Assembly (NCBI GenBank): GCA_003131985.1
Contig: PKWH01000227.1
Location: forward strand, 15,649 to 22,193
DNA from: Acidobacteriota bacterium
Lineage (GTDB): Bacteria > Acidobacteriota > Terriglobia > Acidiferrales > UBA7541
Direction of reading: 5' to 3'
DNA length: 6,545 nucleotides
The notes beneath the pieces are model-generated. The model was given only the letters and a program-made list of their open reading frames with translations, did no database searches and had not been told where the DNA came from. This document shows positions 1-5,518 of the stretch, in pieces (the first letter of the stretch is position 1; each line of letters starts with the position of its first letter). The position numbers and the translations under genes are program-made.

Positions 1-6
1 ACTGAA

Positions 7-26
7 GAAACGCGGCTTCGCGTTTC
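7..26. other. Perfect 8-bp stem with 4-base loop
   Basis: GAAACGCG (7-14), loop GCTT (15-18) and CGCGTTTC (19-26) form a perfect inverted repeat. No T-tract follows on either strand, so it is not a canonical intrinsic terminator. It may be the remains of one or a structured end of an upstream transcript. It also lies inside the open frame 2-170, so it could be chance structure in coding sequence. Confidence 0.4.
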
Positions 27-91
27 AACCTCTTGCGCTGCCTTACCCGCGCAAGCAGTTGGTTCAAAGTTCTCGATTAGATTTTGTGGTG

Positions 92-217
92 TCGGTTTTT
101 GTAGCGCCGACATCTTACCGGCTCTTCTTCCTTTTCTTTTTCGCATTTTGTAGCGCCAGCTCGTCCTGAGCGGAGCCGAAAAGCTGGTTCTCTTCGGTCT
201 TGTATTTCGTAGCTGCG
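92..217. repeat. Cluster of degenerate intergenic repeat units (TTTTGTAGCGCC type)
   Basis: TTTTGTAGCGCC occurs twice exactly (97-108 and 146-157), with a diverged third unit ATTTCGTAGCTGC at 204-216. The first unit leads into a small hairpin, GCCG (106-109) against CGGC (119-122). The second leads into an inverted repeat, CCAGCT (156-161) against AGCTGG (182-187), whose 20-base loop begins CGTCCTGAGCG. From memory, GTCCTGAGCG-type palindromic elements and GTAGCGCCG units are dispersed between genes in acidobacterial and several other environmental bacterial genomes. That recollection is not tested here. T-rich tracts separate the units. Confidence 0.55.
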
Positions 218-454
218 GTTTACCCTGACGCAGGAACGGGTCTTCAAACCTGAGGCCTTTGACCTGGGGCATATGCCTCGTCTTGATCGGGGAATATGGA
301 TCCCGAATGCACTGTTTTATTTTGTCGGCGAACAGTGGATGGATGTATGATTCCGCAACCTTTTCGAACCAAAGGGCAGATTCCGGTTAATGGGAACTCA
401 GAAACATACTACTCATTCGAACGGGATTTGCGCGAAATACACGAGGGTTTAGTC

Positions 455-664
455 ATGACACCGCAGGAGAAAAGAGGCTCTCTTTTCGTTTTGTGGAGAA
501 CTGCCGCGATATTGATAGCGGCAATATGTATTGCTTCCATCGTGTGGGGTCACTATCAGCACAACGCAGAAATCGAGCGCGCCGGCACGCTCATGGCTCC
601 GTTCGTACTTCTGTTTGCAGCATTGGCCATTGCGGCTAAGAAACGGGCCCAAGCTCGGAAATGA
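455..664 (+). CDS. Small two-helix inner-membrane protein, unknown function
   Basis: This is a 69-residue protein that I do not recognise. The ATG at 455 is chosen because GAGGG (443-447) lies 7 bases upstream. An in-frame ATG at 296 would add 53 residues with no membrane or domain character and has a poorly spaced ribosome site. The protein has a charged N-terminus (TPQEKR), a hydrophobic helix at about 14-32 ending in WGHYQHN, a short acidic/basic loop (EIER), a second helix at about 46-61, and a basic tail KKRAQARK. By the positive-inside rule both ends should face the cytoplasm. It lies 133 bases upstream of the cyclase gene on the same strand, without a clear terminator between them, so co-transcription is possible but unproven. 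It could also be a chance ORF, but the two clean helices and the ribosome site argue for a real gene. Confidence 0.6.
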   Translation: MTPQEKRGSLFVLWRTAAILIAAICIASIVWGHYQHNAEIERAGTLMAPFVLLFAALAIAAKKRAQARK

Positions 665-797
665 TCTGATTGAGCCGTACCATCCTGCGGAGCATGGAAA
701 ACTATAGATCACGCCGGGCGCAGAGTTTTTTCCTGACTGGCCGTTTCAAGAACTAATCCGCACTTAACGAAAACCGGTGATGTAAGCTGAATTGCTT

Positions 798-3272
798 ATG
801 CCTAACGACCAGCCCTCCTCTCAACGCAAGCAGGCGACCGTTATATTTGCGGATCTTTCCGGGTTTACCGCGATGTCCGAAACACTGGATCCGGAAGAAG
901 TGCGTGAAATCGTCAACCGGTATTTCGAATCGTTGTCGGCGGCGGTGCGCCGCTACGAGGGCACGATCGACAAATACATCGGAGATTGCGTTATGGCCGT
1001 CTTTGGCGTCCCCGCGACACGCGAGAATGATGCCGAGCGCGCCTGTTGCGCGGCGCTGGACATGCAGCAGGCGACTCGGGAGCTGGCCGCCTCCTTCGAA
1101 CGTGGAACCGGGCGCCCTCCGGAGTTGCACATCGGCGTCAACACGGGACTGGTAGTGGCCGCCGCGATGGGCAGCGGCGAGAACAGCCAATATACGGTGA
1201 TGGGCGATGCTGTGAACCTAGCATCGCGTTTGTGCCATGAGGCCGAGAACGGCGAGATTGCGGTCGGAGAAGCGACCTGGGAGCAAGTGCGGTACAAATT
1301 TGGGTTTGCTCCCAAGGAGCTAAGGTCGATCAAAGGCAAATCAGAGAAGGTTCCTCTGTATTTTCTGCAGTCACGAGTGCAGGAGTCCGCCAGACCAACA
1401 AGGTTGCAGGTCCGGATGGTCGGTCGTGCGCGCGAGTTGGCGCTTGCTCAGGATTTGATGGACGATGCGCGCGCGCGCCACGGAACCGTGCTGTACATCA
1501 CGGGCGTGCCGGGAATTGGCAAGAGCCGGCTTTCGTCAGAGATGTCAGTGTGGGCGGCGCAGAATGGAGTGCGCGTTCTTTCGGCATCAGCGCTGCCGCT
1601 GGAAGCAATTCAGCCCTATAGCTTGTGGCGCCAGTTGTTGGAACAATTGAGTGGAGTAGCACTAGGCGTCAATCCAGCGGAGTCGCAAACCAGTCTCGAA
1701 GTCTTTCTCCGGAAAACCGTCGCCAACAACGAGCAAGTTGTTGCGCTGCGGGCCACGTTCGGCTTGGCATCTCCTGAATTCGAGTTATTGGATGAAGCGG
1801 AGCGATTTGATTCCATCTGTCTGGCTTGGAAGGAGATGCTGCACCGTTTGCAAATGGAACACGCATTGTTGCTGATCGTGGATGACTTGCAATGGGCGGA
1901 TGCACAATCGGTGCAATTGCTAAACGCGATCGTGGACTTTGTGCCTAGCCTGGCGTTGCTTCTCTGTTGCCAGGCACGGCCGGAGTTTCAGCACAACTGG
2001 GCAGGCCGCTCTTATTATCAGCAAATCACTCTGCGGCCATTGTCGCCTGAAGAAAGTGCCGCACTGGCGCAGGAAGCACTCAAGGACAAACCTAGTGGTT
2101 CTTCGCGCGAATCAGAGGTCGTACGCCGCGCCGAAGGCAATCCGTTCTACTTGACAGAGTTGGCGCGGGCCGCGGCCGAACGCGAAGATGACAAGCTGCC
2201 TCCAACCATCGAAGGTGTAATCCTTGAACGGATCGACAGGCTGGAAAAGGATGCACGGCAGTTGCTGGAACTGGCTTCCGTAATCGGACGGGAGTTTCCC
2301 GAACGGCTGTTGCGGGTAATGGCCGAGACTGAAAACTTGGAGTCTGAACTTCGCCGATTAAGGGAGCTCGAATTTGTCTATGAGAAGGAAATAGTTCCGG
2401 AGTTGTTGTACCTTTTTAAGCATTACCTCACCCAGGAGGCCACGTACAACAGCATTCTCATCCAGCGGCGAAAGGAACTTCATAAGCAGATCGCCATCGC
2501 GATGGAAGGCGCATACAAAGAGAACCTGGACCGTTACTACTCCGTGCTTGCCCAGCACTACGAAAGGGGCGGCGAATACCAAAGAGCTTCCGAATATTTC
2601 AGGTTGGCGGGAGAGAAGGCGCAAGGGATCCAGAGCGACGCCGCAGCCGTGGAGCTGTATGAACGGGGCGAATCCGCGCTGCAGATGCTCCACGAGGACC
2701 GCCCCGTATGGCGAAGCAAAATAAAGACAATCTTGCTTATGGCTGCGGTTGCCGTGGATTGCATTGTGAACCTCAGATACTTGGATCGCCCCGTCCCCGG
2801 GGGCCTCGTGTCACGGTTGCACCCCATTTATAGACATATACTTTATTACTTCCAAATAGGCTTGCTTCTTTTTTCTATTTCTTATATAGGCGTCCTCATA
2901 TTTTCTGCGCAACGCTGGTCTTTCCTGGTGTATCCTGACCGGGTCAGACTCCGCAGCAAGCGCCGCACGGTCGACATTCCCTTTGATCAAATTACGAAAA
3001 TTGAAGTAATTACTTATCGGAATCGGCCCACTCCATCTGTCGTCTGGCTCAAGTTGAAACGTTCGTTTAATCCGTGGTATCCCAAGTTCGGGATGGGTCA
3101 GGCCGGAGTGTTGTACGGCGTTCGTGAAATCATCCGCATCGATTGTGCCACTGGATGGAAAAAGGGCTACACTCTCGATGTGGAGAATCCGCGCGCGTTT
3201 CTCGTTACCCTGAATCGTGCTCTCGCGCGTCACGGGGCGATCTGTAAAGCAAGACTTGCTGCTAAGGCCTAA
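798..3272 (+). CDS. Class IIIb adenylate cyclase / STAND-type ATPase with C-terminal membrane PH-like region
   Basis: An 824-residue signalling protein predicted to make cAMP from ATP under control of an ATPase module. The cyclase domain (about 11-192) has the metal-binding Asp pair in FADLSGF (D19) and YIGD (D63). It also has the purine-binding Lys K59 with Thr T133 (in YTVMGDAVN), and transition-state N140 and R144. Thr in place of Asp is typical of class IIIb. The ATPase follows: Walker A GVPGIGKSR (236-244), Walker B LLLIVDDLQWAD (357-368), an EGNPFY motif (446-451), a winged-helix-like part (about 472-525) and TPR-like helices to about 631. Relatives of this type usually continue with several hundred residues of TPR. 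Here the sequence switches to a hydrophobic stretch (644-658), a strong membrane helix (681-703) and a beta-rich segment (707-813, WSFLVYPDRVRL... to YTLDVENPRAFL) resembling bacterial PH-like domains. The start is uncertain: TTG at 792 has GGTGA 11 bases upstream, whereas ATG 798 is 17 bases away from it. The cyclase and ATPase calls are firm; the PH-like call is tentative. Confidence 0.9.
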   Translation: MPNDQPSSQRKQATVIFADLSGFTAMSETLDPEEVREIVNRYFESLSAAVRRYEGTIDKYIGDCVMAVFGVPATRENDAERACCAALDMQQATRELAASFERGTGRPPELHIGVNTGLVVAAAMGSGENSQYTVMGDAVNLASRLCHEAENGEIAVGEATWEQVRYKFGFAPKELRSIKGKSEKVPLYFLQSRVQESARPTRLQVRMVGRARELALAQDLMDDARARHGTVLYITGVPGIGKSRLSSEMSVWAAQNGVRVLSASALPLEAIQPYSLWRQLLEQLSGVALGVNPAESQTSLEVFLRKTVANNEQVVALRATFGLASPEFELLDEAERFDSICLAWKEMLHRLQMEHALLLIVDDLQWADAQSVQLLNAIVDFVPSLALLLCCQARPEFQHNWAGRSYYQQITLRPLSPEESAALAQEALKDKPSGSSRESEVVRRAEGNPFYLTELARAAAEREDDKLPPTIEGVILERIDRLEKDARQLLELASVIGREFPERLLRVMAETENLESELRRLRELEFVYEKEIVPELLYLFKHYLTQEATYNSILIQRRKELHKQIAIAMEGAYKENLDRYYSVLAQHYERGGEYQRASEYFRLAGEKAQGIQSDAAAVELYERGESALQMLHEDRPVWRSKIKTILLMAAVAVDCIVNLRYLDRPVPGGLVSRLHPIYRHILYYFQIGLLLFSISYIGVLIFSAQRWSFLVYPDRVRLRSKRRTVDIPFDQITKIEVITYRNRPTPSVVWLKLKRSFNPWYPKFGMGQAGVLYGVREIIRIDCATGWKKGYTLDVENPRAFLVTLNRALARHGAICKARLAAKA

Positions 3273-3371
3273 CGTGTCAACGATCCAGTGATCAAGAACT
3301 TTCCTTCATCTCATGCCCAAAACCGGAACAGAACCGCATCGTAGTACCATTACGTCCACACACACAACCCC

Positions 3372-3400
3372 TTGACATCACCTTAGAAGTATGATATAAA
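3372..3400 (+). promoter_or_regulatory. Near-consensus sigma-70 promoter
   Basis: TTGACA (3372-3377) is separated by exactly 17 bases from TATAAA (3395-3400). The -35 box is perfect, the -10 box matches TATAAT at five of six positions, and the spacing is optimal. The flanks are AT-rich (19 G/C in the 60 bases 3361-3420). Transcription would start near 3406-3408. The first gene with a good start downstream is 650 bases away at 4066, while a terminator-like hairpin lies only about 60 bases from the predicted start. The promoter may therefore serve a small RNA or an attenuated leader. Confidence 0.72.
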
Positions 3401-3441
3401 GATACTTCCCATATAAATAACCTATAGTATTAGAAGCTTTA

Positions 3442-3460
3442 CGCCCCGGAAAAAGGGGCG
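3442..3460 (+). other. GC-rich stem-loop with A-rich loop
   Basis: CGCCCC (3442-3447) and GGGGCG (3455-3460) pair perfectly around the 7-base loop GGAAAAA. It lies about 35 bases after the predicted transcription start and 7 bases before the next, larger hairpin. The flanks carry AGAAGCTTTA on the 5' side and AGTGCAG on the 3' side, with no T-tract, so it is not itself a terminator. Confidence 0.55.
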
Positions 3461-3467
3461 AGTGCAG

Positions 3468-3515
3468 AGCTGTGGCCCGGTCGCCGAGGCGACAAAGGTT
3501 GCAGCTATTTTTTTT
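3468..3515 (+). terminator. Intrinsic-terminator-like hairpin with T8 tract
   Basis: AGCTGTGGCC (3468-3477) pairs with GGTTGCAGCT (3497-3506): ten consecutive pairs, three of them G-U. Above it, GTCGC (3480-3484) pairs with GCGAC (3489-3493) around a CGAG tetraloop, and a small CG/AAA internal loop separates the two helices. After a single A, eight T's run from 3508 to 3515. Stable stem plus immediate U-tract is the classic intrinsic-terminator layout. An AGGAGG follows directly at 3516-3521, so any readthrough would expose a strong ribosome-site sequence. Confidence 0.62.
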
Positions 3516-3740
3516 AGGAGGCTATGTGCCCACAGTTTGTGGCGGGAGAGCGGAGGGCGCGCGGAGTTTGCGCTCGCCAATGTTGGTGGATCGCTCCCGA
3601 TTCTCCTCGCACGGCGACAAATTAAATCGCCAAATTCAGGAAGTAGAACGCCTCGTAACTCGCAGAAAACAAAGAATCGCACTCACCTCAAATCGCCAAA
3701 AAATTCAATTTTCCAAAACCAAAAATTCCGCTGCAACTGA

Positions 3741-3983
3741 CCGCCGTGGCGGGCGCGAAAGGAATTTGGTGTGCGTCCACACCGTGGAGAGCAGCCGCGC
3801 ATTTCAGAGCATTTCTATCCGGCACAGCCCAATATATAGAAAGCGACGTAACTCACTCAAAATAAACGCTCGGAGAATTTCTACCCGGGGCCAGAATTGC
3901 ATTCCAACGATCACATCCGAAAACCGAAATGCAGAAGCTTGCGCGGGTGAAACTGCCTGCCCGCCGTGGCGCGCGCAAAAGGA
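3741..3983. repeat. Two-copy 23-nt direct repeat, 220 bases apart
   Basis: Copy 1 is 3741-3763 and copy 2 is 3961-3983. Each starts CCGCCGTGGCG and ends AAAGGA, and 21 of 23 positions match (differences at 3752/3972 and 3757/3977). AACTG precedes both copies, at 3735-3739 and 3951-3955. Copy 1 holds a perfect inverted repeat CCGCC-GT-GGCGG, and copy 2 keeps the CGCC-GT-GGCG core. Copy 2 ends 82 bases upstream of the ATG at 4066. Possible roles include a paired protein-binding site or a repeated RNA element in the leader; the sequence does not decide. Confidence 0.5.
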
Positions 3984-4065
3984 GCAAAGTAGTTACTGTC
4001 ATCAGCGAATAACCTTCGGAACCGGGTATTCGCAGCGCGCGTCCTATAAACAAGGGAGAAAGCAA

Positions 4066-5043
4066 ATGCGAACACTTCTAGTAATAGTAATGCTGGCAGT
4101 GAGCGCTTCTTATGCGCAGGCTCAGGACCCGGGGCAGATGGCGGCGCAACAGGCTGCTCAGCAGGCCACTCAACAAGCCAATCAGGACGCGCAGCAGGCT
4201 ATGCAAATGAGTCAGCAGGCGGCCCTGACGGCAGCACAACAGGCACAGATGGCCCAAGCCGCTGCGGCAACGCCACCTTGCTGCGCTATCGCGAAGCCGA
4301 AATTTTCGGTGAAAGCCGGCAGCTACGCATCGCCAGTGACCGTAAAACTAACGGACAAGACGCGCGGAGCGATCATTTACTACACGACAGACGGCTGGAC
4401 TCCCACAGCCGCATCGAACCGCTACCTGGGCCCGATTACGATCAGTTCGACCACTACTTTGCAGGCCATCGCCGTTGGACCGTATTATGCGTATTCTGGG
4501 AGAAGTTTTGTGGTCTCTGCGCAGTACAACATAAATTCGCCGGCGGCAACGTTACCGGCGCCGGCGAATCCGCCCGCTGCAGCGGAAGCGGCTACTGAAG
4601 TATCTCCCGATGGAAAGGTCACACTTGCTCAGGGCACGCCTGTGCCGCTGATCTTTGGCGCGGACGTGAATTCCAAAACTGCGTCAGTGGGAGACTTGAT
4701 TCCTCTCGCGCTCTCCGACGACTTGAAGGTTGGGAATGTGGTGGTTGCGCGCAAAGGTTCGGCTGCCGCTGCTCTGGTTATCCAAGTGGATAAAACGGGA
4801 GCAGGGGGCGCGCCGGGTGACATCACTTTCCAGGTGAACTCGCTGACCGTAAACGGCAGCGTGATCCAGCTGAGTGGTTTCGCGACGAAGGAAGGTGAAG
4901 CAAAGCCACCGAACGCCGCGTTCCTAATTCCGGTTGTAGGTCCACTCACAGTGCTCAAGCACGGCGCGGACGCAGAAATCAAGAAGGGCACGCCCTTTAC
5001 CGCGTTTGTAAACGCGGATACTGCGCTCTCTCCGGCCAAATAA
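4066..5043 (+). CDS. Secreted protein with chitobiase C-terminal-like domain
   Basis: A 325-residue exported protein. ATG 4066 is chosen because GGGAG (4054-4058) sits 7 bases upstream and a signal peptide begins exactly there (MRTLLVIVMLAVSASYAQA, likely cut near residue 19). The frame is open further upstream to GTG 3472, but that would bury the signal peptide. The mature protein starts with an Ala/Gln-rich, probably helical stretch (25-68), then PPCC with adjacent cysteines 72-73. Residues 77-156 resemble the chitobiase/beta-hexosaminidase C-terminal domain (IIYYTTDGWTPT, then TTTLQAIAVGPYY). This beta-sandwich module usually occurs beside catalytic domains, but none is present here. An Ala/Pro linker (157-178) leads to a beta-rich C-terminal domain (about 184-321, TPVPLIFGADVNSKTASVGD) of a type I associate with acidobacterial secreted proteins. 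A surface or envelope role is likely; the substrate is unknown. Confidence 0.85.
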   Translation: MRTLLVIVMLAVSASYAQAQDPGQMAAQQAAQQATQQANQDAQQAMQMSQQAALTAAQQAQMAQAAAATPPCCAIAKPKFSVKAGSYASPVTVKLTDKTRGAIIYYTTDGWTPTAASNRYLGPITISSTTTLQAIAVGPYYAYSGRSFVVSAQYNINSPAATLPAPANPPAAAEAATEVSPDGKVTLAQGTPVPLIFGADVNSKTASVGDLIPLALSDDLKVGNVVVARKGSAAAALVIQVDKTGAGGAPGDITFQVNSLTVNGSVIQLSGFATKEGEAKPPNAAFLIPVVGPLTVLKHGADAEIKKGTPFTAFVNADTALSPAK

Positions 5044-5054
5044 CCTGTCAATCG

Positions 5055-5423
5055 TTACGAGGTGGCGGAGCGGGTGGCGGGGTGGAAGCTGGCGAGGGCT
5101 GCGGCTTCGTCCTCGAATGTGGGGATGGAGTTTAGGATGCGCATCACGGTGAGGACTTCGCGCACGCGGTCGCTCGGGCGCATGAGCTTCAAGCTGCCGC
5201 CTTCGCGGGCTAGAGAGACGTACGTGCCGGCGATGGTGGCGATCCCGGAACTGTCGATCATGGTGAGGCCGGCGAGATTCACCAGGATTTTGCGCACTCC
5301 TTCGGCGGCCAACTTTCGCAGATCATGGTCGAGACGGTCGGTGTTGGGGCCGATCGACGCGCGTCCTTTTAAATCCACGATGGTGACGCCTTCGGATTCC
5401 CGGGTTGAGATTTCAAGAGGCAT
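5055..5423 (-). CDS. STAS-domain anti-sigma factor antagonist (SpoIIAA/RsbV-like)
   Basis: A 122-residue cytoplasmic protein made almost entirely of one STAS domain. Family members bind an anti-sigma factor kinase and free a sigma factor; the kinase inactivates them by phosphorylating a conserved Ser. That site is visible as MIDSSGIATI, with D57, S58 and S59. Other family features are the opening strand LEISTRESEGVTIVDLKGRAS and the later GGSLKLMRPSDRVREVL. The start is the ATG whose complement is 5421-5423, because AGAGG lies 5 bases upstream of it. An in-frame ATG six codons earlier (5439-5441) has no ribosome site. The usual kinase and sigma partners are not in the window. The gene converges on the secreted-protein gene with only 11 bases between the stops and no visible terminator. 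A short inverted repeat, CCGCG/CGCGG (5443-5457), lies in its leader. Confidence 0.88.
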   Translation of the reverse strand: MPLEISTRESEGVTIVDLKGRASIGPNTDRLDHDLRKLAAEGVRKILVNLAGLTMIDSSGIATIAGTYVSLAREGGSLKLMRPSDRVREVLTVMRILNSIPTFEDEAAALASFHPATRSATS

Positions 5424-5442
5424 AGCGACCTCTGCTAGCATA

Positions 5443-5457
5443 CCGCGTTATGCGCGG
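5443..5457 (-). other. Short inverted repeat in the STAS gene leader
   Basis: CCGCG (5443-5447) and CGCGG (5453-5457) surround a 5-base loop, 20 bases upstream of the STAS start codon. It could form a small hairpin in the mRNA leader or be a protein-binding site. Five-bp GC arms are common by chance at this GC content, so support is weak. Confidence 0.25.
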
Positions 5458-5506
5458 CAGATGAAGCTGCGCGCGTTCGGCCAGAGAGGCGCGCAGGCTT
5501 TCACCT

Positions 5507-5518
5507 TGCGACTTCGCA
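5507..5518. promoter_or_regulatory. Possible operator: TGCGA-CT-TCGCA palindrome
   Basis: A perfect inverted repeat with 5-bp arms and 2-base spacer lies in the 187-base divergent intergenic region. It is 83 bases from the STAS start and 92 bases from the start at 5611. A shared divergent promoter region is a natural place for an operator, but the repeat is short and no clear sigma-70 boxes flank it. Confidence 0.25.

Larger units (their letters stand above)
1..454. other. Mostly non-coding 5' region with hairpin and intergenic repeats
   Basis: No convincing complete gene is visible here. Frame 2 is open from position 2 to a TGA at 168-170 and begins with residues LKKRGFAFQPLALPYPRKQL. This could be the tail of a gene that starts upstream of the window, but its last third simply reads through the intergenic repeats, so I do not call it as a gene. 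Positions 296-454 are open in frame with the small membrane protein at 455-664. That extension (starting MDPECTVLFCRRT) is Cys/Arg-rich, and its ATG at 296 has a GGGGA only 2 bases upstream, so I regard it as untranslated leader. Confidence 0.5.
3407..3515 (+). ncRNA. Candidate small RNA or attenuated leader of about 110 nt
   Basis: This is inferred from three elements in order: the promoter at 3372-3400, a hairpin CGCCCC/GGGGCG (3442-3447 and 3455-3460, A-rich loop GGAAAAA), and a strong hairpin followed by eight T's (3468-3515). The predicted transcript starts with an AU-rich 5' segment of about 35 nt and then carries the two stem-loops. I do not recognise it as a named RNA family, and it lacks the hallmarks I know for c-di-GMP-I, cobalamin, glycine or fluoride riboswitches. 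The alternative is that the hairpin is a conditional attenuator in the 5' leader of the gene at 4066. Start and end positions are estimates. Confidence 0.45.
3273..4065. other. 793-base gene-poor stretch with promoter, hairpins and repeats
   Basis: I support no protein gene here. It contains the promoter at 3372-3400, hairpins at 3442-3460 and 3468-3506, the T8 tract and a direct repeat (3741/3961). There are also smaller inverted repeats: CCACA/TGTGG (3530-3534 and 3538-3542) and GGCGA/TCGCC (3613-3617 and 3627-3631). AAATCGCCAAA occurs twice (3624-3634 and 3690-3700). Several frames are open at once on both strands, but the conceptual proteins are Arg/Ser/Lys-rich without domains. The low T content of 3600-3760 makes stop codons rare. 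The 3' part is probably the leader of the secreted-protein gene at 4066. Confidence 0.6.

Noticed and set aside
259..287. Possible promoter TTGACC-17-CTTGAT before the small membrane protein
   Set aside because: The -10 box matches only three of six positions, so it is not strong enough to call.
296..454. N-terminal extension of the small membrane protein from ATG 296
   Set aside because: GGGGA is only 2 bases from that ATG, the extra 53 residues show no domain, and ATG 455 has a well-spaced GAGGG.
721..731. Terminator at the TTTTTT run after the small membrane gene
   Set aside because: No stable stem precedes the six T's.
753..1339. Long minus-strand open frames under the cyclase domain
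   Set aside because: The plus strand encodes an intact catalytic domain with all key residues; the antisense frames are by-products of GC-rich codon use.
3407..3515. Known riboswitch class (c-di-GMP-I, cobalamin, glycine, fluoride)
   Set aside because: The conserved cores I know for these classes are not visible; only generic hairpins and the terminator-like element are seen.
3462..3740. 92-codon ORF starting MQSCGPVAEATKVAAIFFRR
   Set aside because: It runs through the terminator-like stem and T-tract and overlaps other open frames. No domain is visible and the start lacks a ribosome site, so structured RNA explains the region better.
3833..3838. TATATA as a second -10 box for the gene at 4066
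   Set aside because: No acceptable -35 hexamer occurs at 16-18 bases upstream (3810-3815 reads CATTTC).
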